A stretch of 49,807 bases of DNA, taken from contig JARLHF010000009.1 of assembly GCA_031292375.1 (NCBI GenBank), forward strand, positions 1 to 49,807. Reading direction: 5' to 3'. This stretch comes from Chlamydiales bacterium. Its GTDB lineage: Bacteria > Chlamydiota > Chlamydiia > Chlamydiales > VFKH01. This document shows, in pieces, positions 33,978 through 43,875 of the stretch. The notes beneath the pieces are model-generated. The model searched no databases and was not told where the DNA came from. It worked only from the letters and a program-made list of their open reading frames with translations. Made by a program: the position numbers and the translations under genes. Numbering within the stretch: the stretch's first letter is position 1; each line of letters starts with the position of its first letter.

Positions 33978-34976
33978 TTATTCCTTCATATAGATAATGC
34001 TTGCACCTGTGTTTTCGAAGCGCACTTTGACTTCAAGAAGATCTTTTAGAGCTTCTTTTACTTTATGTTGCCTTTCAGGTGGTACAAAAAGGGCCAAAAA
34101 GCCACCGCTTCCAGCGCCGCACAGCTTGCCAGCATAAGCACCAGCATTTCTTGCCGCAGAATAAGCTTGATCTATAAATGAAGAGGATACTTTGCTAGAT
34201 AATTGTTTTTTCATCTCCCAGCTTTCGTGTAGAAGGAAGCTAAGCTCTGGAATCATATTCTCTCTAGAGGAGTTTGCAATGATCTCTTCTGCTTTGTAGA
34301 CCATATCAACCATTTTGAGAAGGTGTTCATCATTGGATTTATTATGAGTCTTTTCTATTTGTTCTTTTACAACATCACTTGCATGCCTTGTAAGACCTGT
34401 ATAAAACATCATGAGGTGATTATTAAGATCTTGTAGTTTTTCTTGAGATACGATTACAGGCCTGGATTGAATTCCTGAGTTGCTAAATTCAATTACGTTG
34501 AATCCTCCAAGAGATGAGTGAAACTGATCTTGAGAGCCAACATTTTCTTTGATCATGGATTGTTCTATATGACATGCTTCTTCTGCAAGCCTTTGTTTAG
34601 AAACTTTTTGGCCACAAAAAGCATATAAGCTATTTAAGAAGCCTACTGTGAAAGAGGAAGAGGAGCCAAGACCTGTTCTTGCAGGTAAGTCAGAAAAAAT
34701 ATGGATATCGAGGTTTTGGTCGATACCTTTAAATTTAAGGCATTCTCTGATGCTTGGATGTTCAATATGGTCTACTGAATTAACAAGCTCAGTTTTAGAG
34801 TAGGCAATGCGAATTTTATGGTCAAAGAAGCCGCTTTGGGTGCTAATACTTACGTGAGTATATTTGTCGATAGACGTGCCAAGAACAGCTCCTTTATTTC
34901 TAAGATAAAATCCAGGATAATCGGTGCCACCACCAAAAAAACTAATTCTTACAGGGGTCCTTGAAATGATGATCAT
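33978..34976 (-). CDS. hddA: D-glycero-D-manno-heptose 7-phosphate kinase (GHMP family)
   Basis: This 332-residue GHMP kinase starts RTPVRISFFGGGTDYPGFY, a signature of the heptose kinase group. It carries the ATP-binding PARTGLGSSSSFTVG (around 105) and KLCGAGSGGF near the C terminus (residues ~285-294). HddA makes heptose 1,7-bisphosphate for the GDP-heptose route; the phosphatase GmhB is not in the window. It is the first gene of the minus-strand operon, divergent from a GT2 gene, with the second full 36-bp element between them. Confidence 0.85.
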   Translation of the reverse strand: MIIISRTPVRISFFGGGTDYPGFYLRNKGAVLGTSIDKYTHVSISTQSGFFDHKIRIAYSKTELVNSVDHIEHPSIRECLKFKGIDQNLDIHIFSDLPARTGLGSSSSFTVGFLNSLYAFCGQKVSKQRLAEEACHIEQSMIKENVGSQDQFHSSLGGFNVIEFSNSGIQSRPVIVSQEKLQDLNNHLMMFYTGLTRHASDVVKEQIEKTHNKSNDEHLLKMVDMVYKAEEIIANSSRENMIPELSFLLHESWEMKKQLSSKVSSSFIDQAYSAARNAGAYAGKLCGAGSGGFLALFVPPERQHKVKEALKDLLEVKVRFENTGASIIYMKE

Positions 34977-35092
34977 TATTTCTTTCTCATAAAAATCTAA
35001 AGCATCACAAGATATTTAAATGGAAGTTCTTCTGTCAACTCAATTGTTATAGTTGTAATTTTTTGGCATAAGAGAGTAATCTTTTTTGAAGT

Positions 35093-35128
35093 TATACATA
35101 AACAAGTTCAAGAAGTGGTTTGTGTATA
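35093..35128. promoter_or_regulatory. 36-bp inverted-repeat element, copy 2 (divergent intergenic region)
   Basis: TATACATAAAC (35093-35103) and GTTTGTGTATA (35118-35128) form the arms, 14 bases apart. The whole element matches the reverse complement of 15034-15069 at 33 of 36 positions. It lies between hddA (minus) and the GT2 gene (plus), 19 bases upstream of the latter's ATG and about 116 from hddA. The orientation is opposite to copy 1, as expected for a symmetric operator at a divergent promoter. Confidence 0.7.
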
Positions 35129-35147
35129 GAAGTAATTTGGAGTTTTT

Positions 35148-36047
35148 ATGACGGTGCTTTCAGTTGTTTTAGCTAATTATAATCATGCGCACTTTCTTCC
35201 AGAAGCTTTGGATGCTATTTTGAGTCAATCAGTTGACTCTATGGAAGTTTTGATTTTGGATGATGCTTCTACGGATAATAGTATTGAGGTAATTAAGGAG
35301 TATCAAAAGCGGTTTCCTCAAATTCGCTTAATTGCTCGCGAAAAAAACGGAGGGCCTATTATTGCAGCAAATCAAGGGATAGGGGAGTCAAAAGGAAAAT
35401 ACATAGCTACTTGTTCTGCTGATGATAAAGTGCTACCTGGGTTTTTTAAAGAGTGCATTGAGATGTTAGAGCGATTTCCGAAAGCTGCTCTTTGCACAAC
35501 AAATTTTTGCTGCTTTACGGAAGGGGAGACAAAAAAATTTGCAGAAAGAGGACTTATTCATGTTAAGCAACCCTGTTTTCTTGAGCCCCAAGATATCATT
35601 AAGGCAATTAAAAAATATGACTTCTGGATTCCTGGAAATGGATCTATTTTTAGAAAGTCTTCTCTTCTTGAAGCAGGTCTTTTAAGGCAGGATTTAAAGG
35701 CATTATGTGATTGGTTTTTAAACACTACAGTAGCTATTCGCCACGGCATATGTTACATTCCTCGTCCGCTTGCCTCATTTAGAATCGTTAAAAATAGTTA
35801 TTCTTCAAAAAGTCCTCAAGCACTGTTGTATGATGCTTTATTTAATATTCTAGAAGAGCCTCAATTGCAAGATATGAAAAAGGCTTTTTTTGCTTCCGGT
35901 ATGGTATTTCAACTGGATAAGGCAATTTTTTCCTACATACGCAATAAGCAAGGGCTAAAAAAATATTATCCAAGAATTGTGATTCAGAAGTTGATAAGAA
36001 AATTGTTTAGAAATAGATATAAAAGAATGCTTCAAGAGGTAGTTTAA
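35148..36047 (+). CDS. Glycosyltransferase family 2 (GT2), copy B
   Basis: This 299-residue GT2 paralogous to the gene at 28525 has VVLANYNHAHFLPEALDA, ILDDASTDNSIE and CSADDKVLPGFF (DD-containing motif). The two share TTNFC, FWIPGNGS, LCDWFL and the C-terminal K(A)IF-Y pattern, so they arose by duplication. The active-site residues are kept in both, so each probably forms a different linkage or uses a different acceptor. TTGGAG lies upstream of the ATG. First gene of the second large plus-strand operon, probably controlled through the 36-bp element just upstream. Confidence 0.87.
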   Translation: MTVLSVVLANYNHAHFLPEALDAILSQSVDSMEVLILDDASTDNSIEVIKEYQKRFPQIRLIAREKNGGPIIAANQGIGESKGKYIATCSADDKVLPGFFKECIEMLERFPKAALCTTNFCCFTEGETKKFAERGLIHVKQPCFLEPQDIIKAIKKYDFWIPGNGSIFRKSSLLEAGLLRQDLKALCDWFLNTTVAIRHGICYIPRPLASFRIVKNSYSSKSPQALLYDALFNILEEPQLQDMKKAFFASGMVFQLDKAIFSYIRNKQGLKKYYPRIVIQKLIRKLFRNRYKRMLQEVV

Positions 36048-36057
36048 GAGAGATAGT

Positions 36058-37263
36058 ATGCTGTGTCGAGTATGTGATGCAAATCATTTTAGTTTGGCTG
36101 TAGATTTAAAAGATCAGCCTTGGGGAAATCATTTTCTTAGCAAAGAAGAAGTAGGAAAAGAGCCATACTATCCTTTGCGTGTTATTTATTGCCATAAATG
36201 TAAAACAGCGCAGTTGGATTTTACTGTAAAGAAAGAGGTGATGTTTACGGATCATACCTATCTTTCAGGAGTTACACGTTCTTTAACTGAGCATTTTAAT
36301 CAAACGGCAATCGATGTAGATAATAGATTTTTTAAGGGTAATCAAGAAAAAACAATGCTAGATATTGGCTCCAACGATGGTAGTCAGCTTGCTTGCTATC
36401 AAAATCAGGGATTTGATGTGCTTGGAGTAGAGTCTTCTAGGCGTGTTGCACAGATTGCCAATGAAAAAGGATTGCCAACAGTTCATGCTTTTTTTAATTT
36501 GGAAACAGCTGAAAAAATAGATAGAACATTTGATGTGATCAATGCATCGGGTGTTTTTTTCCATTTAGAAGAATTGCACTCAGTTACAGAGGCCATCAAG
36601 AAAGTTCTTAAAAAGGATGGCATATTTGTTGTTCAGTTTTTATACATGAAAAGTATCATGGAGAATGTAGCTTTTGATCAGATTTACCATGAACACCTTT
36701 TATTTTATACGTTAAGGACGATAGATACCCTTTTGCAGCGTCATGGCTTGGAACTTTTTGATGCTTATTTATCGCCTATTCATGGGGGATCCATGATAGC
36801 TTTTGTCTCTCATAAAGGCTCAAAAATGCAGACAGAGAGGCTTTTAAAGCTCAAGAGGGAAGAGGAAGACTCTGGTTGTAATGAGCTTAAAGCTTATATA
36901 CAGTTTGCAAAACGTATAGAGATTTTAAAGGAAGAGAATTTATCTTATTTGTCTTATAAGAAAAGCAAAGGCAAGACGATTTATGGCATGGGAGCTCCTG
37001 TAAAGGGGAATACGCTTCTTAATTATTTTGATATTGGCAAAGAACTTTTAGATTGCCTTATTGAAAAAAACGAATTGAGAAAAGGTCTTTTTAGCCCAGG
37101 AAAACACCTTCCTATCTTGATTGAAAAGGAGCTTGTCTCTCCTCCAGATGTTTATTATGTGCTTGCATGGAATTTTAAGCGCGAAATCTTAAAAAATAAT
37201 CAAGAATTAATAAAAAAAGGCGTTGAATTTTATTTTCCTATTGATCCAGAGAGGAATGTATGA
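36058..37263 (+). CDS. NDP-sugar C-methyltransferase
   Basis: This 401-residue protein has the three-part architecture of sugar C-methyltransferases (TylC3/TcaB9 type). A zinc-binding N-terminal domain carries CRVC (residues 2-5) and CHKC (~43-46). The SAM-binding domain has LDIGSNDGSQLACYQ, and YHEHLLFY is the conserved catalytic motif. The C-terminal domain has YGMGAPVKGNTLLNYF, followed by PDVYYVLAWNFKREIL. It should add a methyl branch to carbon C-3 of a 4-keto nucleotide sugar. Together with the SDRs it implies a branched deoxysugar in the glycan. It overlaps the following SDR by four bases. Confidence 0.85.
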   Translation: MLCRVCDANHFSLAVDLKDQPWGNHFLSKEEVGKEPYYPLRVIYCHKCKTAQLDFTVKKEVMFTDHTYLSGVTRSLTEHFNQTAIDVDNRFFKGNQEKTMLDIGSNDGSQLACYQNQGFDVLGVESSRRVAQIANEKGLPTVHAFFNLETAEKIDRTFDVINASGVFFHLEELHSVTEAIKKVLKKDGIFVVQFLYMKSIMENVAFDQIYHEHLLFYTLRTIDTLLQRHGLELFDAYLSPIHGGSMIAFVSHKGSKMQTERLLKLKREEEDSGCNELKAYIQFAKRIEILKEENLSYLSYKKSKGKTIYGMGAPVKGNTLLNYFDIGKELLDCLIEKNELRKGLFSPGKHLPILIEKELVSPPDVYYVLAWNFKREILKNNQELIKKGVEFYFPIDPERNV

Positions 37264-38192
37264 ATATTTTAGTTACGGGTGCAAGGGGTTTTTTAGGTAA
37301 CTTTCTCTGCTCGGTGTTAGAGTCGCAAGGACATACACTTGTTAAAGTGCATTCTCAGAATTGCGATTTAACAAACAAATTTTCTTTGAGGCAATTTGAT
37401 GATACTTGTTTTGATCAGATCTACCACTTAGCTGCATGGACGCAAGCGGGTGACTTTTGCTTACACCATCCTGCGGAGCAATGGTTGATTAATCAGAAAA
37501 TTAACACAAACGTTTTAGATTGGTGGTTACTTAAACAACAAAATGCCAAAATGATTTGTATGGGAACAAGCTGCGTATACGACCCAGAACTGCCTTTAGA
37601 GGAAGAATATTATTTGAAGGGGCAGCCTATAGATAGTTTGTTCACATATGCTATGACAAAAAAGATGCTTCTTTGTGGTCTTCAAGCCTTAAATAAACAA
37701 TTTGGTTTGAATTATCTCTATCTTGTTCCTTCTACACTTTATGGTCCTGGCTATCATACAGATGGAAGGCAAATGCATTTTATCTTTGACCTTATTAGAA
37801 AAATACTAAGAGGCCTGTTTTACAATGAACCTGTGGTCCTTTGGGGAGATGGGAATCAAAAAAGAGAACTTGTTCACATCAATGATTTTGTAAAAACACT
37901 TATAGCTCTTGTTGACATGGAAACCAATCATGTAATCAATATAGGTGCTGGCATTGAGCATTCTATAGCAGAATTTGCAAGAGAAATTTGTGAGCAGGTT
38001 GGTTACTCTTTTTCTTCTATTCAATTTGATATAAGTAAATATGTAGGAGCAAAATCAAAAGTATTATCTATTAAAAAACTAAAGCAGATTGTTCCTGAAT
38101 ACCAAACACTTTCTTTAAAAGAGGGCTTAAAAGAGACGATCGCTTGGTTTTTACAAAATAGAGAAGTTCTTATACCCATTAAGAGTAATTGA
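37260..38192 (+). CDS. GDP-L-fucose synthase-like SDR
   Basis: Extended SDR of 310 residues: TGARGFLG, an MGTSCVYDP serine region, YAMTKK (YxxxK) and VPSTLYGPGYHTDGRQMHFI, which resembles GDP-4-keto-6-deoxy-mannose epimerase-reductases. A likely role is epimerisation and reduction of a GDP-4-keto-6-deoxy sugar or heptose, possibly after the preceding C-methyltransferase acts. The start overlaps the previous gene by four bases; its stop shares one base with the next start, so this is a tightly coupled pair. Confidence 0.82.
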   Translation: MNILVTGARGFLGNFLCSVLESQGHTLVKVHSQNCDLTNKFSLRQFDDTCFDQIYHLAAWTQAGDFCLHHPAEQWLINQKINTNVLDWWLLKQQNAKMICMGTSCVYDPELPLEEEYYLKGQPIDSLFTYAMTKKMLLCGLQALNKQFGLNYLYLVPSTLYGPGYHTDGRQMHFIFDLIRKILRGLFYNEPVVLWGDGNQKRELVHINDFVKTLIALVDMETNHVINIGAGIEHSIAEFAREICEQVGYSFSSIQFDISKYVGAKSKVLSIKKLKQIVPEYQTLSLKEGLKETIAWFLQNREVLIPIKSN

Positions 38193-39316
38193 TGAAAGTG
38201 TGGTCTTTAATACCAATGCTGCGCTATGAAGAGGGGCATCCTTATCAATATAATTTAGCAGTAGGTAAAGCATGTGGATTAAATGGATGGAAACATGAGG
38301 CATTAGTTCCAAGGTCATGTTGTATAGAAAATTTACCTGAAAGTTGGCTAAAAGTTCTAGGGAATGATCGCATTAGTGAGAAGCATGGCGTGGTATTATG
38401 GAAGACTCCTCTATCTAAATTAAAGATTTTTTTAAAGGTCTTTTTTCCCCTTTGTAAAGCCCTGTCTAAAGTAAAATATGAAAAGGGAAGAAAGGTTATT
38501 TTCTTAGAACAGTTTTTTGTTCCTCAAATGGTGGGATTTACCTTGGCCATGTGTTTAATGAGGCCGAAAGCTGAGGTTTGGTTTGTTCACCGCTATTCTC
38601 CAGAGCAACTTGGATTTAAGGCTAAAATATACAAATGCATGCATCAATTGCTAATTTGTTTTCTTGGAAAAGAGAAGATAAAGCTTTTTGCAGATAGTGA
38701 GCTTTTGGCAAAAAGTCAAAGAGAATTTTTTAGACAGGAAGTAATCATTTTGCCCGTACCCCATACAGATTATTGTAATGGGCTTGTTAAAGAGAAAAAG
38801 GAAAAAGATACACTTCTTTGGTGGCCAGGAGGGTATACAACCGTTGCAAAAGGCTTAAAAGTTATTCAAGATCTTGTTAAAAGGGATTTGAAAGGTAATT
38901 TTAAACTTGTTGTAGCAGATAGTGCTCGGGAACATTTAAAAGAGTACGTTGTTCCTATTCAATTCATTTCAAGCGCGCTTTCAAGAAAAGAATATATGAA
39001 ATGGATGAATAAAACAGATCTGGTGCTTTTGCCCTATGATCCCGAAATCTATCATTTTGCAACTTCTGGAATATTTGTAGAGGCAATTGTTGCGGGAAAA
39101 ATACCCGTAGTTACGGATGGCACATGGATGGCTTATGAGTTAAAGAGGTTTCAGTTACAAGATTTTATTGTAGATTGGCATCGTAAAGACCTTTTTGAAC
39201 ATTTTCAAGAGATTCTTGCAGATAAGCGTCTAAAAATTTTATTAGAAAAAATGCAAAAGACGTATGGTGATTATCATTCGATACAAGGGTTTGCAGATAT
39301 TATTAGCAAGGTATGA
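38192..39316 (+). CDS. Putative GT-B glycosyltransferase
   Basis: This 374-residue protein has a GT4-like C-terminal half: LWWPGGYTTVAKGLKVIQDL, then LVVADSAREHL, DLVLLPYDPEIYHFATSGIF and a VEAIVAGKIPVVTDG segment, equivalent to the EAxACGxPVV nucleotide-sugar loop. The N-terminal half is less conserved but includes FLEQFFVPQMVGFTLA. The start is the ATG at 38192, overlapping the previous TGA by one base. The donor sugar is unknown. Confidence 0.72.
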   Translation: MKVWSLIPMLRYEEGHPYQYNLAVGKACGLNGWKHEALVPRSCCIENLPESWLKVLGNDRISEKHGVVLWKTPLSKLKIFLKVFFPLCKALSKVKYEKGRKVIFLEQFFVPQMVGFTLAMCLMRPKAEVWFVHRYSPEQLGFKAKIYKCMHQLLICFLGKEKIKLFADSELLAKSQREFFRQEVIILPVPHTDYCNGLVKEKKEKDTLLWWPGGYTTVAKGLKVIQDLVKRDLKGNFKLVVADSAREHLKEYVVPIQFISSALSRKEYMKWMNKTDLVLLPYDPEIYHFATSGIFVEAIVAGKIPVVTDGTWMAYELKRFQLQDFIVDWHRKDLFEHFQEILADKRLKILLEKMQKTYGDYHSIQGFADIISKV

Positions 39317-40464
39317 ACAGAAAAAACTATTTAGTACGCTATCCTGGAATTAAATACATCCTTTGGATGATAGACTCTTTTCTGTCTTTGAGAAAGCCCC
39401 TCTTTAGGGGTGTCATTTTGCCTCCTAAGCGTATTTTGCTTAGCAATCTTGCTCATTTGGGTGATATTGTGAATGCAACGGCTGTATTGCCTGTGTTAAA
39501 GCAAGCATTTCCTGGAGTGAAAATTGGCTTTGTTGTGGGTAGCTCATCAAAGGATCTTATAGAAAATCACCCCATGATTGATCATATTCATGTAGTGGAT
39601 CATTGGAAATTTAATCGTTCTAATATTTCTTTTTTTGCAAAAATAAAGCAGTATTATAGAAGCAAAAATATGGCCCTAAAAGAAATTCAAAAGCAGCGCT
39701 ACGATGTAGCAATGGACCTTTATTTCTACCTTGGAAATGCAATACCTTTATTGAAAAAAGCTAATATTCCTGTTCGTATTGGCTTTACAAGCGGAGGATT
39801 TGGCCCATTATTGACCCACCCAGTTGATTGGAAGTTTGAAAAAGGGCAAGTTATTGAGTATTATAACGAATTACTTAGTCTGTTGCCTATTTCTCAAAGT
39901 AATTTACTTGCATTGAGGCCAACGCTTTCATTCAAGGATGAAGTTCTTTACCATCGTCTGAGAAAACGCTTTAACTTAGAAAAAAAATATATCGTTTTTC
40001 ATCCAGGGGCAGGGGCGCAATTTAAAGAGTGGCCACTTTCTAATTGGAGAAAATTGTTAGAAGAGTGCGTTGCGAAAGGATATGCAGTTGTGATTACAGG
40101 ACAGGGAAAAAGAGAGAAAGAAATTGCTGTAAAACTTGTTCAAGATGTACCAAATGTCATAACTTGCGTAAGTCTGCTTACATTGAAGGAGTTTGTTGTA
40201 CTTTTGCAAAAAGCAGATCTGTTAGTAGGTGTTGACTCTGCCGCTGGCCACATAGCTTCAGCTGTTGGAACGCAATCACTGCTCATTTATCCAGGTATAA
40301 ACCGTATAAATGAATGGGCGCCTATTACTGGAGCACATGTTTTGCAAAAGCCTGTGCTTTGCGCTCCTTGTTTTAAAAGAAAAGGATGCAAAAGTATGGA
40401 GTGTGTACAAGGTGTTTTGGTTGAAGATGTTTTATTGCAAATAGTTCAGAGGGTAATTAAGTGA
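39313..40464 (+). CDS. Glycosyltransferase family 9 (heptosyltransferase-like)
   Basis: This 383-residue GT9 has LSNLAHLGDIVNATAVLPVL near the N terminus, HPGAGAQFKEWPLSNWRKLL (substrate/nucleotide-binding region), and VGVDSAAGHIASAVGT, the DSxxxH signature of heptosyltransferases. This suggests transfer of a heptose from ADP- or GDP-heptose to the growing glycan, consistent with the heptose genes elsewhere in the locus. The C terminus has clustered Cys (CAPCFKRKGCKSMEC), seen in other GT9 proteins and possibly metal-binding. It overlaps the preceding gene by four bases and the next by four. Confidence 0.88.
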   Translation: MNRKNYLVRYPGIKYILWMIDSFLSLRKPLFRGVILPPKRILLSNLAHLGDIVNATAVLPVLKQAFPGVKIGFVVGSSSKDLIENHPMIDHIHVVDHWKFNRSNISFFAKIKQYYRSKNMALKEIQKQRYDVAMDLYFYLGNAIPLLKKANIPVRIGFTSGGFGPLLTHPVDWKFEKGQVIEYYNELLSLLPISQSNLLALRPTLSFKDEVLYHRLRKRFNLEKKYIVFHPGAGAQFKEWPLSNWRKLLEECVAKGYAVVITGQGKREKEIAVKLVQDVPNVITCVSLLTLKEFVVLLQKADLLVGVDSAAGHIASAVGTQSLLIYPGINRINEWAPITGAHVLQKPVLCAPCFKRKGCKSMECVQGVLVEDVLLQIVQRVIK

Positions 40465-41777
40465 ATGCTCTTCAAAAGATTAGAAATGCGCGTCTTGTAG
40501 TTTTTACAATCATTTGTATGAGTCTTTTGTTTACTTTAACAAACCTAATACCACTTAGCCTTACATTTGGGGTGCTTATTATTTTATTGCCAGCACTACT
40601 ATTAGGACAAAAAACATGGCATCCGATTCTTATTATAACGAGTGTTTTGTTGTTTTATTTTTTGTGTTGGACCCTTATATATAGTCCTTCGGCTTTTTTA
40701 GATTACTCTTTCTATCGAAGAGATGGCAATGTATTTGCAACTCTTTTGCCCATTGTTCTTTTTGGTGCCATGTGCTTTCCTATGGATGTAGAGAAGCTGG
40801 CAGAATATTTTGTTTATATTGTAAGTAGCATTAATTTTATAGCAGCTCTAGGTTATAAGTTTTTTGGCATAGGCCAAGAGCTTGCAGGTTCTTGTTATTG
40901 TTTTATGTTTTTAACACATAATGCGGCAGGAGGCTTTTTAGCGATGCTTTCAGCACTTTCTCTGGCATTGTGGCTGCGTAATAAGACGACGCCTTTATTA
41001 CTGATAGTAATTGGGAATTTGACTACTCTTTACATGTCAGATTCAAGGGGGAGTGTTTTGGCGCTCGTAGGAGCCGTTTTTATGCATTATGTGTTAAAAG
41101 AGCGGCATATTAAAAAGATTATGACTTTAGTTGTTATAATCACGGTTGTAACTATAAGCATTACTTATACTTTATGGGATTCTTATGGAAGGGACTTGAA
41201 TTATTCTACAGCAGACATGGATTCAATAGAACAAAATGTTCAGTTAAATTTTGAGAGAAGTTATACATTCGTTGATAGAGTGCTTTTTTTGTGGCCAAGG
41301 GCTGTATATCTATGGTTATATTCTCCTGTTTTTGGAACAGGATTTGGAAGTTATAATGATTTACCCTATAATCTAGAGGGACTAGAACATATTTTTATGA
41401 TAAATATCCCCAAAGAATACATTTACTCTGATGGACATGCTCATCATACATTCTTTCACATCCTTGCAGAAACAGGCCTCTTGGGGTTTTTATTTACTCT
41501 ATTATTTCTTGTGACTATGCATCGATTCATCTTAAGTCTAAATTCTTCTTTTCTTCGTAGTAGCCTTGGACTTATGTTTTGGGTGGCAGTTTGGTCTTCG
41601 ATGACGGAACATAGGCTTTTTACACCCTCCCAAATGTTACCATTTACTATTTTATTAGGATTGACGCTTGGTAATGAAAGAGTAAAGTCTGTAGTATTAC
41701 AAAATATTAAGGCACTCAAATTCCCGTTGCAGCAATATGGCTTTTTAAAGCAGATTCGTGGTATTGTTAGAAAATGA
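40461..41777 (+). CDS. O-antigen ligase/polymerase family membrane protein
   Basis: This 438-residue integral membrane protein has about ten to twelve hydrophobic segments. Conserved loop features include HNAAGGFLAML, SDSRGSVLALVGA (the Wzy_C-type SRG loop) and DGHAHHTFFHILAETGLLGF near the C-terminal helices, matching the H-x(8)-E-x-G pattern of WaaL/Wzy proteins. It should either polymerise repeat units or join the glycan to a lipid in the periplasm; sequence does not separate the two. Start codon is GTG, overlapping the GT9 stop. Confidence 0.85.
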   Translation: MNALQKIRNARLVVFTIICMSLLFTLTNLIPLSLTFGVLIILLPALLLGQKTWHPILIITSVLLFYFLCWTLIYSPSAFLDYSFYRRDGNVFATLLPIVLFGAMCFPMDVEKLAEYFVYIVSSINFIAALGYKFFGIGQELAGSCYCFMFLTHNAAGGFLAMLSALSLALWLRNKTTPLLLIVIGNLTTLYMSDSRGSVLALVGAVFMHYVLKERHIKKIMTLVVIITVVTISITYTLWDSYGRDLNYSTADMDSIEQNVQLNFERSYTFVDRVLFLWPRAVYLWLYSPVFGTGFGSYNDLPYNLEGLEHIFMINIPKEYIYSDGHAHHTFFHILAETGLLGFLFTLLFLVTMHRFILSLNSSFLRSSLGLMFWVAVWSSMTEHRLFTPSQMLPFTILLGLTLGNERVKSVVLQNIKALKFPLQQYGFLKQIRGIVRK

Positions 41778-42706
41778 AGATCCTTTTGACAGGTGATAGT
41801 GGTTTTGTTGGGCAATATGTAAAACAACATGTAAAGCAACATATAGATATTGTTCTTTTAAGGGACGCCAACGGAAACAAGAACGGAAATAGGATAGATC
41901 TTTGTGATGAGAATAAGCTTTATAGTTTCATTGCATTGCACGCTATCGATCATGTAATTCACTTAGCAGCGCAAAGTCATGTTCCAACATCTTTTGAAGA
42001 TCCAAAAAGAACTTTTGAAGTGAATTTTTTTGGTACTTTTAATTTATTAAATGCATTAAAAAAAGCAGGATTTAAGGGAAAATTTTTATATGTAGGCTCT
42101 TCTGAGGTTTATGGTCTTGTCAAAGAAGAAGAGTTGCCAATTATCGAATCACAACTCTTGAAGCCAAGAAACCCTTACGCAGTAAGCAAAGTGTCTGCAG
42201 AGGCGCTTTGTTATCAGTGGAGCCTTTCGGAGCAGTTTGATATAGTGATGGCAAGACCGTTTAATCATATAGGGCCTTTTCAGAGTGATAGATTTGTTGT
42301 ATCTAGTTTTGCAAAGCAGATCATGCAGATTAAATTGAAAATACAAGAGCCTGTTATTGATGTAGGGGACATCTATGTGACTCGAGATTTTACCGATGTA
42401 AGAGATGTTGTAGATGCTTATTTACTTCTTCTTGAAAAAGGAGAAAATAGTGAAGTCTACAATGTATGTACGGGTGTTGAGCATTCTTTAGAGTGCATTT
42501 TAAAAGAACTTCTTAAGATTGCGCAAGTAGATGCTTCTATAGGTACTTCTAAGAACTTAATGCGTCCTTCTGAGCAAAGGCGAATGCGTGGAAGCTTTCA
42601 AAAATTAAAAGATCATACGGGCTGGAGCCCTAAAATACCCTTTCATAAGACACTGCAAGATATTTTAAATGGTTGGGAGAAAACATTATGCCAAAAAGAG
42701 CATTGA
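41774..42706 (+). CDS. rmd: GDP-6-deoxy-D-mannose reductase (Rmd)
   Basis: This 310-residue extended SDR has [13 protein letters not shown] at the N terminus, [15 protein letters not shown] (YxxxK), [11 protein letters not shown] and [20 protein letters not shown], followed by [11 protein letters not shown]. These are characteristic of Rmd. It reduces GDP-4-keto-6-deoxy-mannose to GDP-D-rhamnose, using the product of the adjacent Gmd. The two genes overlap by 19 bases. A reductase acting on a GDP-6-deoxy-heptose intermediate is a close alternative given the heptose genes in the locus. Confidence 0.87.
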   Translation: MKILLTGDSGFVGQYVKQHVKQHIDIVLLRDANGNKNGNRIDLCDENKLYSFIALHAIDHVIHLAAQSHVPTSFEDPKRTFEVNFFGTFNLLNALKKAGFKGKFLYVGSSEVYGLVKEEELPIIESQLLKPRNPYAVSKVSAEALCYQWSLSEQFDIVMARPFNHIGPFQSDRFVVSSFAKQIMQIKLKIQEPVIDVGDIYVTRDFTDVRDVVDAYLLLLEKGENSEVYNVCTGVEHSLECILKELLKIAQVDASIGTSKNLMRPSEQRRMRGSFQKLKDHTGWSPKIPFHKTLQDILNGWEKTLCQKEH

Positions 42707-43860
42707 TTACAGGAATTACGGGTCAAGATGGAGCCTACCTTGCAAGATTTTTGCTTCAAAAGGGTTATAGCGTTCATGGCCTTCAAAGAAGAGCATCTAC
42801 TCTCAATACAACACGTATTGACTCGATACTTACAGAATATCAAGAAAGTTGCTTGTTTCATCTTCATGAGGGGGATTTATCGGATGGGCCTGCTTTAAAT
42901 CAGATTATAAAAAGTGTTGAGCCAGATGAAATTTATAATTTAGGCGCTCAAAGCCATGTGGCAACATCTTTTGAATTGCCAGAATATACAGCAAATGTAA
43001 GTGGGCTTGGGACACTTCGTCTTTTGGAGGCATGTCGTCTTTTAGGCCTTGAGAAAAAAACGCGTTTTTATCAGGCATCTACTTCAGAATTGTTTGGAAA
43101 GGTTCAGGAAGTTCCGCAGAGAGAGACAACGCCTTTTTATCCAAGATCTCCCTATGCTATTGCTAAACTTTTTGCGTATTGGACAACGATTAATTATAGA
43201 GAGTCGTATGGAATGTATGCCTGTAATGGAATTTTGTTTAATCATGAGTCACCCTTTCGTGGAGATAATTTTGTAACAAGAAAGATTACAAGGGGGCTTT
43301 CTCGTGTCTTACATGGAATACAAAAATGTCTTTATATGGGAAATTTGGATGCTAAGAGAGATTGGGGGCATGCAAAAGATTATGTTGAAATGCAGTGGAT
43401 GATGTTACAGCAAGATAAGGCTGAGGATTTTGTTATAGCAACAGGTGTGCAGCACTCGGTAAGAAAATTTATAGAGCTTGCACTTGCAGAAGTAGGTATA
43501 GAGCTTGATTTTGATGGTACAGGTGTATCTGAGGTGGGTATTGTACGTAAAGTTCCCAAGGAATATAGTGTTCATGTAAAAGAGGGCGCTGTAATTGTTG
43601 CAGTAGATAGTAAACACTTTAGACCAGCAGAAGTAGACACCCTTTTGGGCGATGCAAGCTTTGCCTACCAAAAGCTTGGATGGAAGCCTAAAATATCCTT
43701 TGAGGAGTTAGTAAAAGAGATGATGCATCACGATATGAAGTTAGCAAGTTTGCATAAAATAGACTTTAATTTTTTACATCAGATGCCAGAAAACATAGTT
43801 GAAGGGGTTAAAAAAATGTTTGCGCCTCAAGTTTATGAGAAATTAGAGTTACCTTCCTAA
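42688..43860 (+). CDS. gmd: GDP-mannose 4,6-dehydratase
   Basis: This 390-residue protein has [19 protein letters not shown] and [28 protein letters not shown] with the catalytic Thr/Ser and Glu, YAIAK (YxxxK) and [14 protein letters not shown], strongly characteristic of Gmd. It makes GDP-4-keto-6-deoxy-D-mannose for Rmd and possibly for the GDP-fucose-synthase-like SDR at 37260. It is somewhat longer than typical Gmd (about 345-375). I choose the ATG at 42688 with GGAGA upstream; the frame opens at 42673 inside the rmd gene. Confidence 0.9.
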   Translation: MPKRALITGITGQDGAYLARFLLQKGYSVHGLQRRASTLNTTRIDSILTEYQESCLFHLHEGDLSDGPALNQIIKSVEPDEIYNLGAQSHVATSFELPEYTANVSGLGTLRLLEACRLLGLEKKTRFYQASTSELFGKVQEVPQRETTPFYPRSPYAIAKLFAYWTTINYRESYGMYACNGILFNHESPFRGDNFVTRKITRGLSRVLHGIQKCLYMGNLDAKRDWGHAKDYVEMQWMMLQQDKAEDFVIATGVQHSVRKFIELALAEVGIELDFDGTGVSEVGIVRKVPKEYSVHVKEGAVIVAVDSKHFRPAEVDTLLGDASFAYQKLGWKPKISFEELVKEMMHHDMKLASLHKIDFNFLHQMPENIVEGVKKMFAPQVYEKLELPS

Positions 43861-43875
43861 AATAGGGCACAATGT